The notes below the pieces were generated by a model. That model did no database searches, was not told where the DNA came from, and was given only the letters and a program-made list of their open reading frames with translations. A stretch of 64,000 nucleotides of DNA from Chlorogloea purpurea SAG 13.99. GTDB lineage: Bacteria; Cyanobacteriota; Cyanobacteriia; Cyanobacteriales; Microcystaceae. The stretch is from positions 62,001-126,000 of the forward strand of contig JADQBB010000001.1 of the NCBI GenBank assembly GCA_016903695.1. The letters are read 5' to 3'. The translations under genes and the position numbers were made by a program. Shown piece by piece: positions 17,929 through 26,202 of the stretch (its first letter is position 1; the number at the start of each line of letters is the position of its first letter).

Positions 17929-19146
17929 TTAACTCTCTTGTATACCTTGACTTTCCGGGTTGGGGTATATTTTTTCTATTACTTGGAACAGGTGGGTTAA
18001 AACCGTATTAGAAAATAAGAATCCCTCTGGATCGGTCAATTTTAATATTTTATCTTCGTTTATTTGTAACCAATTTTTCTCTAAATATCTTTCGCTACTT
18101 TTGAGAATTTTACCAATAACTCCTGACCCGAATTTTTGACTTAAATATTTTAAGTTCACTCCCTCTTTGAGCCGTAATCCTAACATCAAAGTCTCTAATA
18201 ATTGATCTAAAGAAGAAGAAGGAGGGCAATCGATAATACACCCTGACTCTACCCAGTCGTAATACTGTCTGCGGGTGCGGGGTCGAGTCAATCTCCGCCC
18301 CTCGATATAACTGGCCGCCCCCATGCCAAAACCATAATAAGGCTCGTTTTGCCAGTAGACTCGATTATGAGCGCACTGTCTACCATCACGGGCGTAATTA
18401 GAAATTTCATAGTGTTCGTAACCCGCCGCCGTTAATAGAGAAGCGGCTAAACGGTACATATTCGCAGTCGTTTCATCATCCGGTAAGGGTTTGATCCCAG
18501 GTTGATACTGTTTTCCGAAAGGAGTGACCGATTCTACTACCAGATCGTAACAGGAAAGGTGAGAGGGAGCGATCGCAACTGCTTTCTGTAAAGATTCTTC
18601 CCATTGTTGCAGAGTTTGATTCGGTAAACCGGAAATTAAATCGAGACTGAAATTAGTAACCCCGGCTTGTCGGATTAGGTCGATCGATCCCTCAATATCA
18701 GCGAGGCGGTGCGATCGACCGCAGACAGCTAACAATTGGTCTTGAAACCCCTGCACCCCCAAACTGAATCGATTCACACCCAAACTCTGATAACCCTGTA
18801 ATTGTTCGAGAGTGAAAGTGCCGGGGTCAATTTCCAGGGAAATTTCCGCATCAGGATCTATACCTAACACCTTATCCAAACCCGTCAGAATTCGCGCTAA
18901 AAATTTTACAGGTAAAAGAGAAGGAGTACCACCGCCGAAAAAAACCGTTTGCAAAGGGATGTTAGGCGATTTAATCCCTTCTATCTCGGTGCATAAAAAT
19001 CTGACGTATTCCTCTAACATCGGACTATCGGGATTACTCTTATCCCCCACCACCGTGATGGGAAAATCGCAGTAAAAACAACGCCGACGGCAGAAAGGAA
19101 TATGAATATAGGCGGACACGGAATCGACAATACTACTTTTAGACAC
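17929..19146 (-). CDS. hemW: Radical SAM heme chaperone HemW
   Basis: A 405-residue HemW-like protein (formerly called HemN-like coproporphyrinogen III oxidase). The SAM cluster motif CX3CX2C is at residues 19-26 (CRRRCFYC), preceded by YIHIPF; GGGTPSLLP binds SAM, and the C-terminal HemN domain follows (LMLGLRLKEGVNL). HemW delivers heme to membrane proteins in other bacteria; by family knowledge it does not make protoporphyrin. It has the normal length and is convergent with dxs. Confidence 0.93.
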   Translation of the reverse strand: MSKSSIVDSVSAYIHIPFCRRRCFYCDFPITVVGDKSNPDSPMLEEYVRFLCTEIEGIKSPNIPLQTVFFGGGTPSLLPVKFLARILTGLDKVLGIDPDAEISLEIDPGTFTLEQLQGYQSLGVNRFSLGVQGFQDQLLAVCGRSHRLADIEGSIDLIRQAGVTNFSLDLISGLPNQTLQQWEESLQKAVAIAPSHLSCYDLVVESVTPFGKQYQPGIKPLPDDETTANMYRLAASLLTAAGYEHYEISNYARDGRQCAHNRVYWQNEPYYGFGMGAASYIEGRRLTRPRTRRQYYDWVESGCIIDCPPSSSLDQLLETLMLGLRLKEGVNLKYLSQKFGSGVIGKILKSSERYLEKNWLQINEDKILKLTDPEGFLFSNTVLTHLFQVIEKIYPNPESQGIQES

Positions 19147-19325
19147 AAATAAATATTTAGTGAACTTCGCGTGAGAATCAATAAGATTGCTTAAAATGAA
19201 AGGAGTCCCCTATTTTTAACAAAGGGAGAGGGGAAAGTATAATAGATGAATCTAGTTTCCTATCATTATTTTGAAGGAATATTACTTATTCCCTCAACGG
19301 CCCCAACCTTCATGGGATTATTATC

Positions 19326-20405
19326 ATGCTCGATGCCATTATCATTATCATATTTATCGTAGCAATTGGCAGTATCGGATTTAGCGGAGTCGATCTACTA
19401 CCATTGGCAGTACAGGAACAGATCACCAATATCGAAGCTTTGCGCTGGTTATCGGCGGGGTTCGCTTCTATCATCGGTCTGGCCCTGGGCTTAGTAGCCC
19501 AAACCACCTATCGCCGGTTAGAAACCAAAATCAGACAAACAGCGATCGAGACTATTCTAACCCGTGCGATCGGTTTAGTGATCGGCTTATTAATCGCTAA
19601 CCTGATGTTAGCCCCCATCTTCCTCCTGCCCATACCGAAAGAATTTTCCTTCATCAAGCCCTTGATAGCCATATTAGGTAGCGTCATCTTTGCCTATCTG
19701 GGTATAAGTCTGGCCGACACTCACGGCAGAACTTTTTTACGCTTAATCAATCCAGGCAGTATCGAATCGATGTTAGTAGCAGAAGGCACACTACAGGCGG
19801 CTGCCACTAAAGTAATCGACACCAGTTGTATTATCGATGGGCGGATAGAACAACTTCTCGACACCGGTTTCGTGGAAGGACAGATCCTCATACCCCAATT
19901 TATCCTACAAGAATTACAACAATTAGCCGACGGTAGTAACGACCAGAAAAGAGTCAGGGGAAGACGGGGACTAGATATTCTCAATCGTATCCAAGAAGCT
20001 TATCCCGATCGCATCGTCATCCATCCCGCCGATTACGAAGATATTAATACGGTGGATGCCAAATTAGTCCATCTAGCCCAAGAGATTAACGCTACCGTCC
20101 TCACCAACGACTACAATCTCAGTAAAGTGGCCAACCTGCAAAAAGTAGCGATTCTCAACGTTAACGATCTCGCGCAGGCAGTACGCCCCATTTATCTTCC
20201 AGGGGATACTCTAGACCTGAAAATCCTCAAAGCAGGTAAAGAACCTACGCAAGGTATCGGCTACTTGGAAGATGGCACTATGGTAGTGGTAGAAGAGGGT
20301 AAAGAATACGTGGGCGGAGAATTAAGGGTCGTCGTTACTTCAGCTTTACAAACCTCCGCAGGCAGAATGATTTTCGCCAAGCCTCAAACTTCTTTGATCA
20401 CTTAA
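19326..20405 (+). CDS. PIN-TRAM domain membrane protein (YacL-like)
   Basis: A 359-residue protein with four N-terminal membrane helices (about residues 1-130), a PIN-like nuclease domain (about 160-290) with acidic residues in VIDTSCIIDGRI, LQELQQLADG and VLTNDYNLSKV, and a C-terminal TRAM domain (about 300-355, GIGYLEDGTMVVVEEGKEYVGG). The architecture matches Bacillus YacL and its cyanobacterial homologues, probably membrane-anchored RNases; the target RNA is unknown. It stands alone, convergent with lpxB. Confidence 0.9.
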   Translation: MLDAIIIIIFIVAIGSIGFSGVDLLPLAVQEQITNIEALRWLSAGFASIIGLALGLVAQTTYRRLETKIRQTAIETILTRAIGLVIGLLIANLMLAPIFLLPIPKEFSFIKPLIAILGSVIFAYLGISLADTHGRTFLRLINPGSIESMLVAEGTLQAAATKVIDTSCIIDGRIEQLLDTGFVEGQILIPQFILQELQQLADGSNDQKRVRGRRGLDILNRIQEAYPDRIVIHPADYEDINTVDAKLVHLAQEINATVLTNDYNLSKVANLQKVAILNVNDLAQAVRPIYLPGDTLDLKILKAGKEPTQGIGYLEDGTMVVVEEGKEYVGGELRVVVTSALQTSAGRMIFAKPQTSLIT

Positions 20406-20428
20406 CCTGTTCTCTATCACAGGCGTTT

Positions 20429-21625
20429 TCACGACAAAAATTTGCTGAAAATTGCCTCGGCCACACGATCGCACACTCCCGCCTCTCCCAGATTCTCCCG
20501 CATTTCCCTATACCCCGCCCGCATCTTGATCCGCCTTTGCGTATTCAGGAGAACATCGAGGGATTCTTGCACGATGAAATCTGGATTAGCCGATTCCTGT
20601 AATAACTCCGGTACTATCTCCCGCTTGAGAACCAAATTCACCGGAGAAACGAAGGGAATGGAAAAGCGCATGATACGGCGAGCGATCCAAGCCGACAGCG
20701 CACTCAATCGATACACTACCACCTGCGGCACATCTAATAAAGCTATCTCTAGATTGACAGTACCGGATTTAGCTATAGCCAGATCGGCGGCCGCCATCGC
20801 TTCTAAAGTTCTCGCACCCTCTAAAACCGTGGCCTTTAAACCGTATTCTTCAATCAGACTCTCTATCTTGGTACGATAAGCGGTTAAAGGTACGGGTACG
20901 AGAAAATGTACATCCCCCAATTGATTTTGAATCTGTCGCCCCACCTGACACACCAGGGGCACGAGATATTTTAACTCCTGTTGTCGGGAAGCGGGAAATA
21001 AAGCGATAACTTTCGTGTCGGCAGAAAGACCGAATTTGTGCCTCGCTTCCTCTCTGGTGGGCGCTGACTTCATTCTATCTAATAGGGGATGACCCACCCA
21101 GGTGACGGGTAAGCCTCGACTACTGTAGTAATGGGCTTCCTCCTGAAAAATTGCCAGTAAATGATCGGAGATTTCTATTAATTTCTTCGTACTGAAGAGT
21201 CGATCGACCATCTTCCCCAAACGCTTCTGTTCTGTCGCCGACCAGATCCAGGCTTGGGGGGCGATATAATAAACTATCGGCACATCGGGGAGAGTCTTAG
21301 CCACAAAAGAGCCGATCGATATATTAGGTGCGAGATAATCCAGTAGTATCAATAAATCCGGTGGATTTTCCCGTAAAAATTGCTTCGCCCGCGATTGAAT
21401 TTTCAGAGTGGGGAGAACGAATGGTAGACCCTCGACGATACCCATTGAACCGAGACGGGTGGTTTTACCGAGAATTTTCGCCCCGGCCGCTTCCATGCGA
21501 TCGCCACCTAGAGCCACTATTTCTAAATCCACCCCCAGATAGTTGGCTTTACGCGATAAAGCCTCTACCAGAAGACCCCCCTGTAAATCCCCCGATACTT
21601 CTCCCGTACTGATAAAAATTCTCAT
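20429..21625 (-). CDS. lpxB: Lipid-A-disaccharide synthase
   Basis: A 398-residue GT19 glycosyltransferase that joins UDP-diacylglucosamine and lipid X into the lipid A disaccharide precursor. Landmarks are FISTGEVSGDLQG at the N-terminus, APQAWIWSATEQKRLGKMVD (about 122-141), TWVGHPLLD, IALFPASRQQE and the C-terminal AIAKSGTVNLEIALLDVPQVVVYR. It is the second gene of an lpxA-lpxB pair, with a 2-bp gap between the lpxA stop and its ATG. In many cyanobacteria lpxC, fabZ, lpxA and lpxB are clustered; here lpxC lies about 39 kb away. Confidence 0.95.
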   Translation of the reverse strand: MRIFISTGEVSGDLQGGLLVEALSRKANYLGVDLEIVALGGDRMEAAGAKILGKTTRLGSMGIVEGLPFVLPTLKIQSRAKQFLRENPPDLLILLDYLAPNISIGSFVAKTLPDVPIVYYIAPQAWIWSATEQKRLGKMVDRLFSTKKLIEISDHLLAIFQEEAHYYSSRGLPVTWVGHPLLDRMKSAPTREEARHKFGLSADTKVIALFPASRQQELKYLVPLVCQVGRQIQNQLGDVHFLVPVPLTAYRTKIESLIEEYGLKATVLEGARTLEAMAAADLAIAKSGTVNLEIALLDVPQVVVYRLSALSAWIARRIMRFSIPFVSPVNLVLKREIVPELLQESANPDFIVQESLDVLLNTQRRIKMRAGYREMRENLGEAGVCDRVAEAIFSKFLS

Positions 21626-21627
21626 AT

Positions 21628-22464
21628 TTATTTCCCCGGAATTAGTCCTCTACGTTTATCCCCGCCCGTTGAGAGACTCAGGAAATTTTGTAAGTGTTGT
21701 AAATGGGGATTTTCGGGGAAAAGGGATAATTGCTCTAAAGCGGACGTTAAATTGAGATCCGATCGATAAAGAATCCGAAAAGCTTTTTTCAGTAAACTCA
21801 ACTCGTCCGCCGACAAACCCGCCCTCTGTAACCCTACTAGATTAAGGGTACGCACCTTAGATGGATTACCTTCCACCAACATAAAAGGAGGCACATCCCG
21901 TTCGATTCTGCTCATGCCGCCTAACATGGCCATCCTGCCCACATGAACAAATTGATGTACACCTAAAACGCCGCCGATGACCGCCTTCGATTCGATGTAC
22001 ACGTGACCGGCCAAAGCGACACTATTAGCGATGATCACATTATCCTCGATCGTGCAATTGTGAGCCACGTGAACGTATGCCATCAGGAGATTATTACTAC
22101 CCACTTCCGTTACCTCACCCGCTTCTGTGGCCCGATTGATCGTCACGCACTCGCGGATTTGATTATAATCACCGATCTTGACGGCACTTTCTCCCCCCTT
22201 ATACTTCAAATCTTGAGGAGCCATGCCGATAACGGCGTGAGGGAAAATTTGATTACCCACCCCGATTTCTGTTAATCCATCGATGACTACACCCGCGTGA
22301 ACAACAGTATCAGCACCTATCGTGACATTTTCGCCGATGACAGCGTAGGGGCCGATTTTAACCGAAGGATGAATTGTCGCACTTGGATGAATAACCGCTG
22401 TGGGGTGAATTAGTGTAGTCAAACCAGAGGTATCCTTACTTAGAACCATTACTGTAGGAGTCAT
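21628..22464 (-). CDS. lpxA: UDP-N-acetylglucosamine acyltransferase
   Basis: A 278-residue left-handed beta-helix acyltransferase, the first step of lipid A synthesis. Hexapeptide repeats run from IHPTAVIHPSATIHPSVKIG (about residues 18-37) to about residue 190, followed by the helical C-terminal domain (NLVGLQRAGLSADELSLLKKAFR). The catalytic-histidine block MAYVHVAHNCTIEDNVIIAN is near 128-147. The N-terminus is about 14 residues longer than usual; an internal start cannot be excluded. lpxB follows directly, and the gene is divergent from the four-carbon acid sugar kinase gene. Confidence 0.95.
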   Translation of the reverse strand: MTPTVMVLSKDTSGLTTLIHPTAVIHPSATIHPSVKIGPYAVIGENVTIGADTVVHAGVVIDGLTEIGVGNQIFPHAVIGMAPQDLKYKGGESAVKIGDYNQIRECVTINRATEAGEVTEVGSNNLLMAYVHVAHNCTIEDNVIIANSVALAGHVYIESKAVIGGVLGVHQFVHVGRMAMLGGMSRIERDVPPFMLVEGNPSKVRTLNLVGLQRAGLSADELSLLKKAFRILYRSDLNLTSALEQLSLFPENPHLQHLQNFLSLSTGGDKRRGLIPGK

Positions 22465-22603
22465 GATATAGCTTATCTCATGTTGGTATCAATTGGCGGA
22501 TCGGAGGAGAAAAAGAAAATCTAGGTGATAAAAACCTATAAACTAATAACGTATAGTAGTTTGACTGATTTTTAACCTTTAAGTTCAAGTCGGGCCTAAA
22601 AAT

Positions 22604-23923
22604 ATGACCACTCCTAGACCGAAAGTTATTGTTCTCGATGATGATCCCACCGGCTCCCAAACAGTTCATAGTTGTTTATTATTAATGCAGTGGGATATAG
22701 AGACCCTCAGACTAGGATTAAGAGATTCCGCCCCGATTTTCTTCATCTTGACTAATACCCGCGCCCTGAGCGCGGAAAAAGCCGCCCAAGTCACCGAACA
22801 AGTGTGTCAAAATCTGAAAATAGCCCTGTCCCAAGAGGGTATTAAAGATTTTTTGTTAGTGAGTCGCTCTGACTCTACCTTAAGGGGGCATTACCCGGTG
22901 GAAACCGATGTTATCGCGTCTCAGCTGGGCCCTTTCGACGCTCATTTTCTCATCCCCGCTTTTTTTGAGGGCGGTAGGATTACGATCGATAGTATTCACT
23001 ATCTGATCGTCGATGGTGTACCCACCCCAGTCCACGAAACAGAATTCGCCAAAGATTCAGTATTCGCCTATCACTACAGTTATTTACCCGATTATGTGGA
23101 GGAAAAAACGGGCGGCAAAATTCAATCGACTTCCGTGGAAAAATTCTCCCTGGCCGATATTAGATGCGGCAGTAAAGAGCGGTTATTAGGATTACACGAT
23201 AATCAATGTGCCGTAGTAGATGCCCAGAAACAAAGCGATTTGGACACCTTCGCCGGTGACTTAATATCGGCGGCAACTCTCGGCAAAAGATTTTTACTGC
23301 GTAGCGCAGCCAGTATCTTAACTTCCCTCGCCCAATTAGGGAAACAACCTCTAGCCCCCGAAGAGATGGCCCGGTATAAACCCACGGATAAAAAAGGAGC
23401 GGCGATCGTTGGTTCTCACGTCAAGAAAACTAGCGAACAATTACAAGAATTATTAAAAGAACCCGATGTGGTGGGGATAGAATTAAATGTGAGCCAATTA
23501 AGGGATCATCCCCAACAAAAAGCCCAATTACTGGCGGAAACATTGCAGCGGATCGAGCAGGTTCATCGAGATGATAAAACACCGGTTATCTATACCAGTC
23601 GCCAAGAATTACAATTTGATAGCGTTGATACTCGTCTTGAGTTCGGGATGGGTGTATCATCTCTGTTGATGGATATAGTCCGGGGGCTACCGCACGATAT
23701 AGCCTTTTTAATTAGCAAGGGAGGTATTACCTCTAACGATGTGCTGAGTGACGGGTTAAATTTACAGGCGGTGCGTCTGATGGGTCAAATTCTGCCAGGA
23801 TGTTCTATGGTGAGAACCGAGTCCGATCACCCTTTATTTGCTAATTTACCCGTCGTACTTTTTCCAGGTAACGTGGGAGATAGTACGGGTCTCGCTACCG
23901 TTTATCGCCGTCTTAATAGCTGA
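22604..23923 (+). CDS. Four-carbon acid sugar kinase family protein (DUF1537)
   Basis: A 439-residue kinase-like protein of the OtnK/DUF1537 family. The N-terminal domain begins VIVLDDDPTGSQTVHS (about residues 8-23) and contains SRSDSTLRGHYPVE (about 87-100). The C-terminal nucleotide-binding domain includes AIVGSHVKKTSEQL, LISKGGITSNDVL (about 373-385) and VLFPGNVGDSTGLATVY. Family members phosphorylate threonate-type four-carbon acids; the cyanobacterial substrate is not known. Its stop codon abuts the minC start (TGAATG), so it may be co-transcribed with min genes without functional relation. Confidence 0.85.
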   Translation: MTTPRPKVIVLDDDPTGSQTVHSCLLLMQWDIETLRLGLRDSAPIFFILTNTRALSAEKAAQVTEQVCQNLKIALSQEGIKDFLLVSRSDSTLRGHYPVETDVIASQLGPFDAHFLIPAFFEGGRITIDSIHYLIVDGVPTPVHETEFAKDSVFAYHYSYLPDYVEEKTGGKIQSTSVEKFSLADIRCGSKERLLGLHDNQCAVVDAQKQSDLDTFAGDLISAATLGKRFLLRSAASILTSLAQLGKQPLAPEEMARYKPTDKKGAAIVGSHVKKTSEQLQELLKEPDVVGIELNVSQLRDHPQQKAQLLAETLQRIEQVHRDDKTPVIYTSRQELQFDSVDTRLEFGMGVSSLLMDIVRGLPHDIAFLISKGGITSNDVLSDGLNLQAVRLMGQILPGCSMVRTESDHPLFANLPVVLFPGNVGDSTGLATVYRRLNS

Positions 23924-24745
23924 ATGATCATGGAGCAATTACCTTCACAGGAACAAGAACCAATAACCGTTATCGAAGAGGAAAAGCCCACATCTCAAAT
24001 CGATCGATACGCGCAAATAGTTTTCACAACTCAAGGAGAACAACTATATCTAATTCTCCCGAAAACCAATGAAGAGAACGAGGGGAATGATTGGACGGAA
24101 ATTTTAGAAGGAACCCGCTATTATCTCAAGAATAGCGGACAGAATATCCCCGAACATACGTTCATTCAATTAATCGCCCGCGAACGATTATTGGACACCC
24201 GACAATTACAAACTTTAGCGGAAGTTTTGGAAACCGAAGCTAAGTTAGTGCTGAAAACGGTTCACACTACCCGCCGTCAAACGGCGGTAGCGGCAGCCAC
24301 TGCGGGCTATTGTGTGGAACAATATCAACCCCAGTGGGTGTTTTCTTTTCGGGGTGAGTCTGGCTCTTTAGGGGCTGAACCACTGTACCTGAAAACGAAT
24401 GTACGATCGGGGCGAGAGATCTGTCACCCCGGCACAGTGGTGATCTTGGGTGATGTCAATCCTGGGGGAACTATTATCGCCGATGGCGACATCTTTATCT
24501 GGGGATGTTTACGGGGTATAGCTCACGCTGGTGCGTCGGGGAACTTTCAATCCTTGATCATGGCTTTACGGATGGAGGCCACCCAAGTCAGGATCGCCCA
24601 TCTACTGGCCCGCATTTCCCCGATCGTACAACCCACCGAACCAGAAGTGGCTTATATCAGTAATAATACTATCCAGGTTACTCCGGCTTATAAGTTCTCC
24701 AAAACACATATCTCTGATGAACGGGGAGGCTGGTTAAGCCAATAG
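23924..24745 (+). CDS. minC: Septum site-determining protein MinC
   Basis: A 273-residue inhibitor of FtsZ assembly. A glutamate-rich N-terminal tail (residues 1-35) is followed by the MinC N-domain and the C-terminal beta-helix (about 155-255), with the conserved RSGREICHPGTVVILGDVNPGG and GDIFIWGCLRGIAHAGASGN that bind MinD. It is the first gene of the minCDE operon. The start could be ATG at 23924 or 23930. A 51-bp gap separates it from minD. Confidence 0.95.
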   Translation: MIMEQLPSQEQEPITVIEEEKPTSQIDRYAQIVFTTQGEQLYLILPKTNEENEGNDWTEILEGTRYYLKNSGQNIPEHTFIQLIARERLLDTRQLQTLAEVLETEAKLVLKTVHTTRRQTAVAAATAGYCVEQYQPQWVFSFRGESGSLGAEPLYLKTNVRSGREICHPGTVVILGDVNPGGTIIADGDIFIWGCLRGIAHAGASGNFQSLIMALRMEATQVRIAHLLARISPIVQPTEPEVAYISNNTIQVTPAYKFSKTHISDERGGWLSQ

Positions 24746-24796
24746 CATATTTATCAATATTTGTCAATAATTAGCGAACGAGATCAAGAGAAAAAT

Positions 24797-25609
24797 ATGA
24801 GTCGTGTTATAGTTATCACCTCTGGAAAAGGAGGAGTCGGCAAAACGACAGTAACGGCGAATCTAGGCTCGGCCCTGTGCCAGCTAGGATTTAAGGTGGC
24901 CCTGGTAGACGCGGATTTCGGTTTGAGGAATCTCGACCTATTATTGGGGTTAGAGCAGAGAGTGGTGTATACAGCCTTGGACGTTTTGGCCGGGGAGTGT
25001 ACCTTAGAAAAGGCTCTAGTCAGGGATAAACGGCAGGAAAACCTCGTCCTTCTACCCGCAGCCCAAAGTCGTAACAAAGAATCCGTCACCCCTGAACAAA
25101 TGAAGAGTTTGATCGGTCAATTGTCAAAAAGTTATGACTATATCCTCATCGATTGTCCCGCCGGGATAGAAATAGGTTTCCGTAATGCGATCGCCGCCGC
25201 CCAAGAAGCCATCATCGTCACCACCCCGGAAGTATCGGCCTTGAGGGACGCGGATCGAGTCGTGGGGTTATTAGAAAGCGAAGCGATCAAAAGTATCCGC
25301 CTGATCGTCAATCGACTGCGCCCGGAATTGATCGAACGTAAAGAAATGGTCAGTGTGGAGGACATAGTAGATTTATTAGTAGTACCCCTCATCGGCATAG
25401 TACCCGATGACCAAAGGATTATCATATCCACTAACCGGGGGGAACCATTAGTATTAGAAGAAACTCCTTCTATTACCGCCCAAGCCTTCAAAAACATCGC
25501 TAAACGTTTAGAGGGGCATGATGTACCTTATCTGGAACTAACGAACGAGCCGGAAGGACTTTTCGCCCGCCTACGTAAATTTTTATTTGGCAACCCCGAC
25601 AACACCTAA
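24797..25609 (+). CDS. minD: Septum site-determining ATPase MinD
   Basis: A 270-residue ParA-like ATPase that recruits MinC to the membrane. The deviant Walker A is KGGVGKTTVTANLG (about residues 10-23), the switch region is DADFGLRNLDLLLGL, and the C-terminal membrane-targeting amphipathic helix is GLFARLRKFLFG. ATG at 24797 is chosen because it gives the normal MSRVIVITSGKGG start; an in-frame TTG at 24761 would only add a non-conserved tail. It lies between minC and minE in the usual order. Confidence 0.97.
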   Translation: MSRVIVITSGKGGVGKTTVTANLGSALCQLGFKVALVDADFGLRNLDLLLGLEQRVVYTALDVLAGECTLEKALVRDKRQENLVLLPAAQSRNKESVTPEQMKSLIGQLSKSYDYILIDCPAGIEIGFRNAIAAAQEAIIVTTPEVSALRDADRVVGLLESEAIKSIRLIVNRLRPELIERKEMVSVEDIVDLLVVPLIGIVPDDQRIIISTNRGEPLVLEETPSITAQAFKNIAKRLEGHDVPYLELTNEPEGLFARLRKFLFGNPDNT

Positions 25610-25618
25610 CAAACTATC

Positions 25619-25903
25619 ATGATCAACGAAATACTGTCAAAAATATTCGGCTGGAATAATGCTCCCAAAAGTGGCGAAGAAGCGAAACGAAGATTAAAAT
25701 TAGTTATGGCGTACGATCGAGTGGGGATGAGTCCAGAAATGATCACCGCCATGCGTAAAGAAATCTTGGAAGTGGTGGGACGTTACTTGGAAATCGACCC
25801 CGAAGAAACGGAATTGGGCTTAGAGAGCGATAACCGCATGACCACCCTGACAGCTAACTTCCCGGTACGCAGTATCAAACGTCAACCTTCCACCCCGGAA
25901 TAA
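25619..25903 (+). CDS. minE: Cell division topological specificity factor MinE
   Basis: A 94-residue MinE. The N-terminal MinD-binding helix region (AKRRLKLVMAYDRVGMSPEM) and the topological specificity domain (MRKEILEVVGRYLEIDPEE) are both present. It stimulates the MinD ATPase and drives Min oscillation that places the septum at midcell. It is 9 bp downstream of minD, completing minCDE. Confidence 0.95.
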   Translation: MINEILSKIFGWNNAPKSGEEAKRRLKLVMAYDRVGMSPEMITAMRKEILEVVGRYLEIDPEETELGLESDNRMTTLTANFPVRSIKRQPSTPE

Positions 25904-25908
25904 TCACG

Positions 25909-26094
25909 ATGAAACGACCACCCGTCAATGTTTGGTTAAGTTTAGCTACAGCCCCGTTCCTATTGGGCTATTTAGGCGTGAAAAACGCTCAAGAGTGGTT
26001 GATCAAGTTCGGGGAAAGTAGCGAGGAAGTATTCCGGGGGGAAAGATTACCCCTGATCGATTTCCGAGACCAACCATCGGAGTACGAGGAATAA
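25909..26094 (+). CDS. Small protein of 61 residues, unknown, at the end of the min operon
   Basis: It starts 5 bp after the minE stop. The N-terminal half holds one hydrophobic segment (VNVWLSLATAPFLLGYLGVK), and the C-terminal half is acidic (ESSEEVFRGE, DQPSEYEE). It may be a single-pass membrane protein with a cytosolic acidic tail. I do not recognise the family. The spacing suggests co-translation with minE. Confidence 0.6.
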   Translation: MKRPPVNVWLSLATAPFLLGYLGVKNAQEWLIKFGESSEEVFRGERLPLIDFRDQPSEYEE

Positions 26095-26202
26095 TCCAGC
26101 ACCGCATTCGGATAGCACAAAATGGTTAAGTCTGTGTTACGGATCGATACTTATTAAGAACATCATCGATAATATTATTATAAAAAATCTTCCCAACACT
26201 AT